DNA of 64,000 bases from Budvicia diplopodorum (GTDB lineage Bacteria > Pseudomonadota > Gammaproteobacteria > Enterobacterales > Enterobacteriaceae). The notes under the pieces were generated by a model. That model made no database searches. It was given only the letters and a program-made list of their open reading frames with translations, and was not told where the DNA came from. Positions 9,574 through 18,326 of this stretch are shown here, in pieces. Made by a program: the position numbers and the translations under genes. The stretch covers positions 43,937-107,936 of the forward strand of contig NZ_WOYF01000006.1 of assembly GCF_009800925.1 (NCBI RefSeq), read 5' to 3'. How positions within the stretch are numbered: position 1 is the first letter of the stretch; the number at the start of each line of letters is the position of its first letter.

Positions 9574-11490
9574 ATGATTATGCGTATTGCCAAGCGGATC
9601 TTTTTACTCTGTGCCGGATGCCTCTTTCTCAGTTTTGCTGCGCTGGCCGCAACCGATTATAAAGCGTTAAGCGATGATATTCAGCACAGGCTGGATAAAA
9701 CCGCTCAGTTCTATCAACAACAGCAAATTGCTGAAGCCCGCACTGAAGTTCAGATGGCCTACTTCGAGGTGTTTGAGAACCTTGAAGGCCCGATCCGCAT
9801 TAATATCTCCGCACAAAAAAGCTATCAAATGGAAGCCGCCTTCGGCGAAATTCGTAAAATGATCGCGGATGGAAAACCGCTGGCAGAGGTGAATGCCAAA
9901 ATAAACTGGCTGAAAAGCGAATTGAACAGCGTTCTTCCGGTTCTGGCCGACGGGCATAAGTTAACCGCTGAACAACAGCACGGCGCTTATGATAACGATC
10001 AAATAGCGCCATACTGGCAGCAGAGTTTTAAAACCATTGACGACCGGCTGGCGGAAGCCATCGGCCTGTATCAAAGCAATAACTACGCTGAAGCCAGTAA
10101 GAAAATACAGCTGGCACAATATGACGGGTTTAAAAACTCAGAAATGGAAATGTCGGTTCGCCAGAATCGCTCTTCCCAACAGGCCGGTGAAATTAACCGT
10201 CAGTTCTCTGAGTTAATCACCATTAGCGCCCAGCCTGACCAAATGAACGAAGTCGGCTACCGCATCTCCACCTTATTACAAGACGTCGAAGACCTGCTGC
10301 CGGGCCTGCCGACCGTTCGAGACGAACAGAAGGCGGCCGCTAATCCAAACGCCGACGACGCCACGCCGGATGCCGACTGGAAAAAAGTGGTATCTGACAT
10401 CGATACGGCGGTCAATGCCGCTCTGGTTCAGTACGGGGCCGGTGATAGTAAAGGCGCCATGATGGCCATTCAGGATGCCTACTTTGACCTGTTTGAAGCC
10501 AGCGGCATGGAGAACAAAATTGGTTCCCGCGACTCGGCATTCAAGACCAAAATTGAAGGCTACTTCACCCGCATGGTCAGCCAAATTAAAGCGGGCCAGC
10601 CGGTAGAAACCGTCAAAGCGCAGTCACAGGCGTTACAAACTGATTTAGCCAGCGCAGTAGAAATATTGGGAAGCGGCGAGCAGACCAGTTGGAGCCTGCT
10701 GATCTATAGCCTATTAATTATTGTGCGCGAAGGGCTAGAGGCATTACTGATCGTTGCCGCTATCGTGGCCTATCTGGTGAAAAACAACCATAAGGATAAA
10801 CTGCCGTTAATCCGCCAGTCCGTGTACGTGGCGCTGTTGGCCAGCGTGGTGACGGCGGTAATATTCCAGTGGCTGTTTGCCAACTCGGGAGCCAGCCGCG
10901 AACTGCTCGAAGGCATAACCATGCTGATTGCGGTGGTCATGCTGTTCTTTATGAGCTACTGGCTGCTGTCAAAAGTTGAGGCAAAACACTGGAAGGCTTA
11001 TCTGGAAGGGAAGCTATCCCATTCTCTCAGCGTTGGTTCAATGGCTGGCCTTTGGATCACCTGTTTCTTAGCGGTGTACCGTGAAGGCGCAGAAACCGTT
11101 CTGTTCTATTTTGCCCTGATGGGCGACTCAACCGATATGAATGGGCACCTGTCCATTTTTGGCGGGTTCCTGATTGGCTGCGTCATTCTAATAATTGCCT
11201 ATTTCATTATGCGTTACAGCGTGGTCCGGTTACCGCTTAAGCCTTTCTTTATGTTTACCGGCGGCTTTATGTATCTGATGGCCTTCGTTTTTGCGGGTAA
11301 GGGTGTGCTGGAACTGATCGAAGGTAAGCTGTTTGAACCAACGCTGCTGGCCGGAATGCCAGAAATTTCCTGGCTGGGCATTTACCCGTATGTCGAAACG
11401 CTGATTCCTCAGGCCGGACTGCTGGTCGCCGCACTGGTGGCGCTGTGGGTAATGAAACGTAGTTCAACGGCGAGCGTTGCTCAGGCATAA
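9574..11490 (+). CDS. fetM: FTR1-family iron permease with large periplasmic N-terminal domain (FetM-like)
   Basis: The 638-residue protein has a signal peptide, then about 345 residues of periplasmic helical repeats, then seven or so membrane helices. The permease part carries both FTR1-type REGxE motifs, R385-EGLE and R503-EGAE, whose glutamates bind iron during transport. The long N-terminal extension and the next gene, a P19-like protein, match the FetMP system of uropathogenic E. coli and the Campylobacter p19 cluster. It probably carries iron across the inner membrane under acidic or iron-poor conditions. A Fur box lies directly upstream. ATG 9580 is an alternative start two codons in. 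Confidence 0.9.
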   Translation: MIMRIAKRIFLLCAGCLFLSFAALAATDYKALSDDIQHRLDKTAQFYQQQQIAEARTEVQMAYFEVFENLEGPIRINISAQKSYQMEAAFGEIRKMIADGKPLAEVNAKINWLKSELNSVLPVLADGHKLTAEQQHGAYDNDQIAPYWQQSFKTIDDRLAEAIGLYQSNNYAEASKKIQLAQYDGFKNSEMEMSVRQNRSSQQAGEINRQFSELITISAQPDQMNEVGYRISTLLQDVEDLLPGLPTVRDEQKAAANPNADDATPDADWKKVVSDIDTAVNAALVQYGAGDSKGAMMAIQDAYFDLFEASGMENKIGSRDSAFKTKIEGYFTRMVSQIKAGQPVETVKAQSQALQTDLASAVEILGSGEQTSWSLLIYSLLIIVREGLEALLIVAAIVAYLVKNNHKDKLPLIRQSVYVALLASVVTAVIFQWLFANSGASRELLEGITMLIAVVMLFFMSYWLLSKVEAKHWKAYLEGKLSHSLSVGSMAGLWITCFLAVYREGAETVLFYFALMGDSTDMNGHLSIFGGFLIGCVILIIAYFIMRYSVVRLPLKPFFMFTGGFMYLMAFVFAGKGVLELIEGKLFEPTLLAGMPEISWLGIYPYVETLIPQAGLLVAALVALWVMKRSSTASVAQA

Positions 11491-11608
11491 GGCCAAGCCA
11501 TTGCAGATTTTTGTACGACCCCGCCAGCGCTCAGGGCGGTTAGCTAAAATACCGATAACTATTTTAATCGTGGATCGTTTATTGACAGAGGATTATAGGA
11601 ACATGGTA

Positions 11609-12130
11609 ATGAAAAAAGCGTTTATCACCGGTGCACTGATTGCCGGAATCTTCACTGCTCCAGCCGCGTTTGCGTTTAAAGAGTATCCTGCCGGTGAGCC
11701 GGTAAAAATGAATGAACTGGAAATTGCTGCCGTTTATTTACAGCCAATCGACATGGATCCTCGTGGAATGGGCCTGCCGGCGGCTAAAGCTGACATCCAT
11801 TTAGAAGCGGATATCCACGCGGTTGAAGGAAACAAAAATGGTTTCGGCGCCGGTGAGTGGATGCCGTACCTGACGATTGCTTATACCCTGACCAACACCG
11901 ATACCGGTGAAAAGCAAGAAGGTACCTTCATGCCAATGGTGGCCGGTGACGGTCCTCACTACGGCGCCAATATTAAAATGATGGGCGTGGGTAACTACAA
12001 AGTCACCTATCATATCGATCCGCCGTCAAAGGCAGGGTTACACCGTCACACTGATACCGAAACCGGCGTTGGCCGTTGGTGGAAACCGTTTGACGTAAGC
12101 TTTGACTTTAAATACGTTGGTCTAAACTAA
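11609..12130 (+). CDS. fetP: P19/FetP-like periplasmic copper- and iron-binding protein
   Basis: The 173-residue product has a signal peptide (MKKAFITGALIAGIF...AFA). Its mature sequence is typical of the Tp34/P19 family: MDPRGMGLP, ADIHLEADIHA, PHYGANIKMMG and GLHRHTDTETGVGRWW, which supply the His and Met metal ligands. P19 proteins are dimeric periplasmic partners of FTR1 permeases that bind Cu2+ and Fe. I chose ATG 11609 because TAGGA lies eight bases upstream; ATG 11603 is too close to it. The gene follows fetM after 118 bases in the same direction. Confidence 0.9.
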   Translation: MKKAFITGALIAGIFTAPAAFAFKEYPAGEPVKMNELEIAAVYLQPIDMDPRGMGLPAAKADIHLEADIHAVEGNKNGFGAGEWMPYLTIAYTLTNTDTGEKQEGTFMPMVAGDGPHYGANIKMMGVGNYKVTYHIDPPSKAGLHRHTDTETGVGRWWKPFDVSFDFKYVGLN

Positions 12131-12373
12131 TATATTCGTTATTCTTGACGCCGTGGCTGCGTTAGCTACGGCGTCAATGACTTTGGATATCTGGTTAATA
12201 TTCTCGGGTCGGGAGCGCAGTAATGCATCCCGACCGTTGTGTTTAAACTGACGGCTACTTTCAACGTTTTCCGCCTGTTTTTATGATTGGACAAGCTCAT
12301 CATTGACGGATAACGGTTAATAAAAAATTGCCGCTCAGGCAGAGCTTGTCAATGAGCGGGGTAAACGCCAATC
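12131..12373 (+). promoter_or_regulatory. Structured spacer between fetP and the DUF2318 gene
   Basis: A long hairpin (TTGACGCCGT at 12145-12154 with ACGGCGTCAA at 12168-12177, extended by a few more pairs) follows fetP but has no T run. Further on, GACAAGCTC (12290-12298) pairs with GAGCTTGTC (12342-12350), while CCGCTCA (12331-12337) pairs with TGAGCGG (12353-12359). The last two stems overlap and exclude each other. This may set the ratio of the first two genes to the downstream six by processing or attenuation. Confidence 0.4.
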
Positions 12374-13744
12374 ATGAGCTATTTTCTTGTTTCGGTATTG
12401 CAATCCTTTCTGCCGGTCTCCTTACTGCTGGGGCTAAGCTGGTCATTACGCCAAACGCCCGCTGTTCGCCCGACGGTACTATTAAGCCTGATTGGTTTTT
12501 TAGGCGGGACCCTCGTTGCGACCCACCTTCCTGATTCACAGCAATGGATACTGTTCTTTACCGGGCTACAAATAGCGCTGATCTTGTTATTTTTGTTGAG
12601 CCAGTTGGTTTCCGGCTCTCGCTCTGGCTATGTTTGGCAGTTCACCCTGATTTTTGTTGCCTCGCTGCGCTGGGGGAAAACCCCGAATTTAGGCGCGATT
12701 ACCGCCACTAACGTGATTAATACCGACCTGTTGCTTAACGTTAGCGCCGTGGTTACCGGCATTATTATCGTGGCGTTTGCTGGCGTATTGCTGGCCAACG
12801 TTGTGCGTCAGGTTCGCGGCCTGCGCTGGTCGTTGCTGTTACTGTTAGCCTTGCTATTACTGGCCCCGTTGTCCGGCGAACTGATGCTGGTATTAATGAA
12901 GCTACAGACCATCGGCCTGACCAAGCCAATGCTGAGCTATGTGGCTAAAGTCACCAATGCCAGCGGGCTGATTAACTGTATTTGCGGCGGATTGCTATTG
13001 CTGTCCGCTCTGATTTATCTGGTTAGAATGGTTTTACCCCTCCGTGCGGCGCAGGCTGAACGGCGGCCGATTGAGCACCGTAAAGCGGTTGCGCACTATC
13101 AGCACGCCCGCCGCGTGCTGCTGATGACCGTTGCTTTCGCGTTGATTATTGCCGGTTCTCAACTCTACTGGGATAAAATCGCCTCTCAACCACCGCGTTT
13201 ATCTGAAGCATTACCGGTGACTCTGAATGCCGACGGTCTGGTACATATTCCGCTGGAACAGGTAAAAGACGGTAAGCTACATCGTTTCGTTTGGGTCGCC
13301 GATGACGGCAAAGCGGTGCGTTTCTTTGTGATAAACCGCTATCAAGACAAGCTGCGCTTAGGCGTCGTGTTTGATGCCTGCCTGCTGTGTGGCGATCAGG
13401 GCTACGTGATGGAAGGTAATCAGGTCATTTGCGTGGCCTGCGGCGTACGGATATTTATTCCGTCTATTGGCAAACCGGGTGGATGTAACCCTGTGCCGAT
13501 CGATGAATGGGAAACCACCGACACCGACTTAGTGATTAGCAAAAAATCGCTGGAGTCCGGCCTGAGCTATTTCAACACCATTGTTACGCTAGAAGTGACA
13601 GATCCCGTCGACGGCAGCAAGCTGACCAACACCAAAGCTGAACACCGCTATAACTATGCCGGTAAAACCTATTTCTTCTCGAATGCGGCTAACTATGAAG
13701 CCTTCCGGGATACCCCAGAGAAGTTCGTCAAGGAGGGGGAATAA
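12374..13744 (+). CDS. DUF2318 Fe-S-type membrane protein with C-terminal YHS-like domain
   Basis: The 456-residue protein has about eight hydrophobic helices in residues 1-275. A periplasmic DUF2318 domain follows, with CLLC near residue 334, CVAC near residue 353 and GGC near residue 372, likely metal or Fe-S ligands. The last 35 residues (NYAGKTYFFSNAANYEAF...F) look like a YHS metal-binding domain. It corresponds to the DUF2318 gene that follows p19 in Campylobacter (cj1660) and in enteric fet clusters. Its job is probably electron delivery or metal handling for iron uptake at the inner membrane. The next gene starts two bases after the stop. Confidence 0.82.
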   Translation: MSYFLVSVLQSFLPVSLLLGLSWSLRQTPAVRPTVLLSLIGFLGGTLVATHLPDSQQWILFFTGLQIALILLFLLSQLVSGSRSGYVWQFTLIFVASLRWGKTPNLGAITATNVINTDLLLNVSAVVTGIIIVAFAGVLLANVVRQVRGLRWSLLLLLALLLLAPLSGELMLVLMKLQTIGLTKPMLSYVAKVTNASGLINCICGGLLLLSALIYLVRMVLPLRAAQAERRPIEHRKAVAHYQHARRVLLMTVAFALIIAGSQLYWDKIASQPPRLSEALPVTLNADGLVHIPLEQVKDGKLHRFVWVADDGKAVRFFVINRYQDKLRLGVVFDACLLCGDQGYVMEGNQVICVACGVRIFIPSIGKPGGCNPVPIDEWETTDTDLVISKKSLESGLSYFNTIVTLEVTDPVDGSKLTNTKAEHRYNYAGKTYFFSNAANYEAFRDTPEKFVKEGE

Positions 13745-13746
13745 CT

Positions 13747-15027
13747 ATGCTATGGCGCATGCTACAGCAGTCGTGGTACCGCAATGTCCGCAAAAAATCG
13801 CTGGCGGTGATCACCATTTTTCTAGCCGCTGGACTGGTTTCCGCACTATTGGCGGTATCGATTGATATTGGCGATAAAATGGCCCGCGAAATGAAGTCTT
13901 ACGGGGCTAATATTTTAGTCGAACCGGCCGGTCAGGCAACGTTGCCCTCACTGTTTGGCGAGAAGAATAATCCGCTGGCCGGTCAAGACTTCCTTGATGA
14001 AGCGGAATTGCCCAATATTAAAGATATCTTCTGGCGCAATAACATTATCGGATTTGCGCCACTGCTCAGCGGTGAAGTCACGGTTCAGGGCAAGAGCGTG
14101 CCGGTGCTGGGAACCTTCTTTGAGCAAAAGGTTGACGTACCCGACGAAGACAACTACCAGACCGGGCAAAAAATCATTAGTCCATACTGGCAGGTTACCG
14201 GCCAATGGCCGGATGAATCAGGTGCACAAAATCAGGCGTTGGTCGGCCAACAGTTAGCCCAGCAAACCGGCTGGAAAATTGGCGATACCGTTAACGTTAA
14301 AGGGCCAAAAGGAACGCTGGATATTACCGTTAGCGGCATTCTGGCCAGCGGCGGTGATGAAGAACAGCAACTTGTCCTTCCGTTGGCTCAGGTTCAAACC
14401 CTGCTAGGGCTGAAGGGTAAAGTGCAGGCTATTCGGGTTTCGGCCCTGACGGTTCCTGAAAATGAGCTATCGCGTAAGGCCCGCGCTGACCTTGAATCGC
14501 TAGACGCCGAAGAGTATGACCTGTGGTATTGCACCGCCTATGTTTCATCCATCGCCCATCAGCTTGAAGAGGCTATCTCTGGCTCTGGCGTTCGCCCAAT
14601 CTGGCAGGTTGCCGCATCGGAAGGCATCATTATTGAGAAGATTCAGCTGCTACTGGCGGTCGTTACGCTGGCGGCGCTGCTGGCATCGGCGATGGGTATT
14701 GCTTCGCTGATGACCAGTAACATTATGGAACGCACTAAAGAGATTGGTCTGATGAAGGCATTGGGTGCCAGACAGTGGCAAATTATGATGCTGTTTTATT
14801 TAGAGGCCTCGATGAGCGGCGTTATCGGCGGTTTGTTAGGCTGCATTGCCGGATGGGGTTTAGCGAAGGCTATCGGCTTAATGCTGTTTGGCGCACCGCT
14901 AAGCTTCGCCTGGATTGTGGTACCTTGCGTATTAGTCCTATCGGTACTGATTGCGCTGGCGGGAACCTGGTTCCCGGCCCGGCGCATTGTCCATCTTTAT
15001 CCGGTGGAGGTGCTGTATGGCCGCTAA
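13747..15027 (+). CDS. FtsX/MacB-like ABC transporter permease, first of two
   Basis: The 426-residue protein has the MacB-type layout: one N-terminal helix (about 17-37), a large periplasmic domain, then three C-terminal helices with the FtsX signature (ERTKEIGLMKALGARQWQI near residue 325). The cognate ATPase is two genes downstream. In the Campylobacter p19 cluster two such permeases (Cj1661, Cj1662) accompany the system. Proteins of this type often work as mechanotransmitters rather than import channels. It overlaps the next gene by 11 bases. Confidence 0.87.
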   Translation: MLWRMLQQSWYRNVRKKSLAVITIFLAAGLVSALLAVSIDIGDKMAREMKSYGANILVEPAGQATLPSLFGEKNNPLAGQDFLDEAELPNIKDIFWRNNIIGFAPLLSGEVTVQGKSVPVLGTFFEQKVDVPDEDNYQTGQKIISPYWQVTGQWPDESGAQNQALVGQQLAQQTGWKIGDTVNVKGPKGTLDITVSGILASGGDEEQQLVLPLAQVQTLLGLKGKVQAIRVSALTVPENELSRKARADLESLDAEEYDLWYCTAYVSSIAHQLEEAISGSGVRPIWQVAASEGIIIEKIQLLLAVVTLAALLASAMGIASLMTSNIMERTKEIGLMKALGARQWQIMMLFYLEASMSGVIGGLLGCIAGWGLAKAIGLMLFGAPLSFAWIVVPCVLVLSVLIALAGTWFPARRIVHLYPVEVLYGR

Positions 15028-16153
15028 TCATCAGCAAAGCATGTTCTGGCGTTTAGTGTTTCGGGCTTTAAAGCTACGCATGCAACGGGTGATCGTGGTG
15101 TTTGCCGCACTGGCGGTGGGCGCGGCGATCGTTACCGCCATGTCAGCCGTCTATTTTGATATTAACGCCAAAATGAGCCAAGAGTTACGCACCTTTGGAG
15201 CTAACTTCTATATTGGCCCGGGCCACGGCAGCGCCATGGCGCTAAATGATTATCAGCAAATTGTTGATAGCGCACCGCAGGGGCTGATCGCCGCCAATAG
15301 CCCTTATTTATACGGCATGGCCCGTACTGAATTAGAGAAAGTGGTGGTCATGGGCGTATGGTTTGAGTCGCTCAAGCAGATAGCCCCTTATTGGCAGGTG
15401 ACCGGCAACTGGATCGGCGTGAGTTTTGACGATCGTAATGCGATGATTGGCTATAAGCTGGCGAACCGCCTTGAGCTCAAAGTGGGTGATTCGGTGGTGT
15501 TAGTGGAAGGGGATCAGAAAAAGCAGCTACAGATTAAAGGCATCGTTGAAGCCGGAGACGCCACGGATAACGTTTTGATTATCAACCTGTCGTTGGCCCA
15601 AAGCTGGCTTCATCAGCCCGACGTCATCAGCCATGGGCTATTTAGCGTAAGCAATGAGCTTGGGCAGGTCGATCGATATGCGGAGCAGCTGCAGAAAAGC
15701 TACCCCAGTCTGGAAATTCGCCCAATTCGTAAAGTCTCAGCCTCTGAAGGTCAGGTCTTGGATAAAATTAAAGGGCTGATGGGGCTGGTTTCGATCGTGA
15801 TTCTGGTGCTGTCTACGCTGTGCGTAAATACCACGCTAATGGCAATCGTTAGCGAACGCTCTAGGGAATTTGCCTTACAGAAAGCGCTGGGGGCAAAAGG
15901 CGGCGATATTGTGCGTCAGATTATGGCCGAAACCCTGATTATTGCGCTATTTGCGGTAGTGGTCGGCATTGCTGCCGGATATATTCTGGCCCAAATTCTG
16001 GGGCAAACGGTGTTTTCAGCCTCCATCGGGCTACGGGCACCGGTTCTTCCGCTAACCTTAGCGCTTTCACTGCTGGTTGCCCTGATTGCAGCCGTACTGC
16101 CAACCTATAGAGCCGTGAATATCGAACCGGCTAAAGTATTAAAAGGAGAGTAA
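15017..16153 (+). CDS. FtsX/MacB-like ABC transporter permease, second of two
   Basis: The 378-residue product has the same architecture as its neighbour: one N-terminal helix near residues 22-45, a periplasmic domain, and three C-terminal helices with the FtsX motif SERSREFALQKALGAKGGD. The two proteins are clearly paralogous (shared ELRTFGANFYI / EMKSYGANILV and PYWQVTG). I chose ATG 15017 rather than the upstream extension because GGAGG lies six bases before it. It probably forms a heterodimer with the product of 13747-15027. Confidence 0.87.
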   Translation: MAANHQQSMFWRLVFRALKLRMQRVIVVFAALAVGAAIVTAMSAVYFDINAKMSQELRTFGANFYIGPGHGSAMALNDYQQIVDSAPQGLIAANSPYLYGMARTELEKVVVMGVWFESLKQIAPYWQVTGNWIGVSFDDRNAMIGYKLANRLELKVGDSVVLVEGDQKKQLQIKGIVEAGDATDNVLIINLSLAQSWLHQPDVISHGLFSVSNELGQVDRYAEQLQKSYPSLEIRPIRKVSASEGQVLDKIKGLMGLVSIVILVLSTLCVNTTLMAIVSERSREFALQKALGAKGGDIVRQIMAETLIIALFAVVVGIAAGYILAQILGQTVFSASIGLRAPVLPLTLALSLLVALIAAVLPTYRAVNIEPAKVLKGE

Positions 16154-16155
16154 CG

Positions 16156-16902
16156 GTGACTCAACAGCAACCGATAAACGACCAGCAATTATCGCCATGG
16201 GTGATCGAAACCCGTCACCTGTACAAACGCTTTGGTCAGGTGGTCGCGCTGGACGATATTAACCTTAAGATTAAGCGCGGTGAGTTTGTTGCCATTATGG
16301 GCGCTTCGGGTTCAGGCAAAACCACGCTGATGAATATTCTCACCTGTTTGGATACGGTGAGTGAAGGTCAGGTTTTACTCGACGGCGTTGACGCGGCCGG
16401 GCTGGATGAAGAAGGGCGCAGAGCCTTCCGTTCAGACAAGATTGGTCTGGTATTCCAGCAGTTTCACCTGATTCCATTCCTGACCGCGTTAGAAAACGTG
16501 ATGCTGGCACAGCATTACCATAGCGTTGTTGATGAAGTCGCTGCCCGCAAAGTGTTGGATCAGGTCGGCTTAGGCCACCGTTTTGACCATTTGCCTAGCC
16601 AGCTTTCCGGCGGCGAACAGCAGCGGGTATGCATTGCTCGTGCGTTGGTCAATGAACCTCCGGTGATTTTTGCCGACGAGCCGACGGGCAATCTGGATGA
16701 GCAAAATGAGCAGTTAGTGCTCGGTCTGTTAACCGACCTGCATAAGCTGGGGCGTACCATTGTGATGGTGACCCACAACCCTGAACTGGGGCGTTTTGCC
16801 GATCGGATTATACGCTTACAGCACGGTAAATATTTGAGCGAAGAAGTCAACTCTCGTAGCGGTGATACCAACGCGTTTAATGAGGTAGAACATGTCCGTT
16901 AA
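16156..16902 (+). CDS. ABC transporter ATP-binding protein (LolD/MacB type)
   Basis: The 248-residue ATPase starts with GTG 16156 after AGGAGAG. Walker A is G49-ASGSGKT, the signature is LSGGEQQR near residue 152, and Walker B is VIFADEP near residue 172. The H-loop histidine is in VTHN. It is of the LolD/MacB subfamily that pairs with FtsX-like permeases, here the two preceding genes. The last 11 bases overlap the start of the thioredoxin-like gene, which points to tight co-translation. Confidence 0.92.
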   Translation: MTQQQPINDQQLSPWVIETRHLYKRFGQVVALDDINLKIKRGEFVAIMGASGSGKTTLMNILTCLDTVSEGQVLLDGVDAAGLDEEGRRAFRSDKIGLVFQQFHLIPFLTALENVMLAQHYHSVVDEVAARKVLDQVGLGHRFDHLPSQLSGGEQQRVCIARALVNEPPVIFADEPTGNLDEQNEQLVLGLLTDLHKLGRTIVMVTHNPELGRFADRIIRLQHGKYLSEEVNSRSGDTNAFNEVEHVR

Positions 16903-17398
16903 CCTGAAAAAAGTCGTTGGTATTCTACTGATAGGTGCCGCGCTATTGCTGAATGGCTGTAAAGAAGAAAAAGCCGAGGTGGGTGCAGCGGCACCGGAGT
17001 TGGCCGCCTATGATTTAAAGGGAAATCAGGTTTCTCTTGAGCAGTGGAAAGGTAAATATATTTATCTTAATTTCTGGGCGTCAAGCTGCGGTGGCTGTCT
17101 GGCCGAAATGCCGTCGATGGAGAAGTTGAGTAAAGAGTTTGGCGATAGCATTGTGGTGGTTGGCATTAATACCGATAAAGACGATATGAACATTAAGGCC
17201 TTGCTGGACGAGCACCAGATCTCTTTTCCTAACGCGCGAGACCAACTCTCGATCACTCAGGAACGTTATCGGGTGACCGGTACGCCAACCTCATTTCTGA
17301 TCGATCCAGCAGGAAAGATTACCGCTCAGTACGTTGGCATGTTACGCGAACCAGAACTCAAAGCGATTTTTGAGAAATCTAGGCAGAAAGGCGGTTAA
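16892..17398 (+). CDS. TlpA-like thioredoxin-fold lipoprotein
   Basis: A 168-residue protein with lipobox LLNGC (Cys23 lipidated) and a TlpA/ResA-type thioredoxin fold. The active-site pair is C66-GG-C69 inside NFWASSCGGCLAEMP, and the cis-Pro loop is GTPTSFLIDP. Such proteins reduce disulfides on the outer face of the inner membrane, often to help insert heme or metal cofactors. A likely client is the CASCH cytochrome encoded just downstream or the cysteine-rich DUF2318 protein. It matches the thioredoxin-like genes at the end of the Campylobacter p19 cluster. Confidence 0.9.
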   Translation: MSVNLKKVVGILLIGAALLLNGCKEEKAEVGAAAPELAAYDLKGNQVSLEQWKGKYIYLNFWASSCGGCLAEMPSMEKLSKEFGDSIVVVGINTDKDDMNIKALLDEHQISFPNARDQLSITQERYRVTGTPTSFLIDPAGKITAQYVGMLREPELKAIFEKSRQKGG

Positions 17399-17401
17399 CT
17401 C

Positions 17402-17725
17402 ATGAATAAGCAACGTGCGGGGCTGTTATTAGCCCTATTAGTCTGCAGTACGCCGGTTCTGGCTCAGACAACGCCGGTTCAGACAACAATGGCTCCAAAT
17501 CTGCTCTATAAAAATAACTGCGCGTCATGCCATGGCCGCTTTGGTGAAAAAACGGCGCTGGGTAAATCCCGCCCGCTGACCGATTTAACCCAGCAGGAAA
17601 TCGCCGACGGACTAACTGCCCGAAAAGCAGGCAAAATAGAAGGGGCAGGGAATAAAGTCAAAGCACGGCTGACCGATGAGGATATTACCGCGTTGGCTGA
17701 GTTTGTCGTGACGTTGAAGCGATAG
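17402..17725 (+). CDS. Small periplasmic c-type cytochrome lacking a distal methionine
   Basis: A 107-residue protein with a signal peptide (cleavage near VLAQ) and one heme c site, C40-ASC-H44. The rest follows the class I cytochrome pattern, ending LTDEDITALAEFVVTLK. No methionine occurs after the heme site; the segment GAGNKVKARL has Val where the axial Met is usually found. The heme may therefore be five-coordinate or take a Lys. As the last gene of the iron operon it may pass electrons for reduction or oxidation of iron during uptake. It follows the thioredoxin gene by three bases. Confidence 0.88.
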   Translation: MNKQRAGLLLALLVCSTPVLAQTTPVQTTMAPNLLYKNNCASCHGRFGEKTALGKSRPLTDLTQQEIADGLTARKAGKIEGAGNKVKARLTDEDITALAEFVVTLKR

Positions 17726-17806
17726 GTGTGAATTACGTTGTAACTTTTGGCTAATTAACCGCCCACGGCCAAGCGGTCATGGGCGAGTTTAGAGGGGGAA
17801 TAGCGT

Positions 17807-18070
17807 TTAACGAATACCGCGTGAATGGTTTTTCTTTGACCAGTCGAAGGTTTCATCGCTGGGAACAAACTTGTTTTTCTTCTTTTCTGCCCGGAGCTTT
17901 TTAGCCTCTTTTTCCAGCTCCTGCATTATCTCGCCAATAACTTCGTCTTTAATCTTATTTTGTTCATTGTTGGTTAAGTTTCTTTCCAGATTCTTTTTTG
18001 CCTGAGCCTGCCGCATTCTTACTCGTTGCAGCTGGCTTTCGTTCAAATCTTGTAGCGTTAACTTTTTCAT
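17807..18070 (-). CDS. yjbD: YjbD family (DUF3811) protein
   Basis: The 87-residue basic, coiled-coil-rich protein matches E. coli YjbD (90 aa) in outline: central LT(N)NEQ..KxxxI..IMxE.EKEAKKLR..KK, then a P.xE.TFDWS motif and a terminal RG.R. Function is unknown. It is convergent with the iron operon; a hairpin CGCCCA / TGGGCG lies between them without a clear T run. Confidence 0.78.
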   Translation of the reverse strand: MKKLTLQDLNESQLQRVRMRQAQAKKNLERNLTNNEQNKIKDEVIGEIMQELEKEAKKLRAEKKKNKFVPSDETFDWSKKNHSRGIR

Positions 18071-18326
18071 TATAAATGCCCTCTGCTTAATTATCGCTTT
18101 TAGTGTAACGCGGAAAAGTGAAAAAGCTCAGTCTTTATCGATGAATCAGTCAATGGTGGTGAAATTAATGGCCGAAAAAGGCGAGAATCCTATTTTGACA
18201 CCATTTATGGCTAAATTGCCGCCGGGAATCAGTACCTTTCAAAATAGAAGTGCGCCGTATTTGCCGTACTCATTCTGAGACAATACGCGTGCCGATAAGG
18301 CCACCGAGGTGCACGCGCATCCAAGT

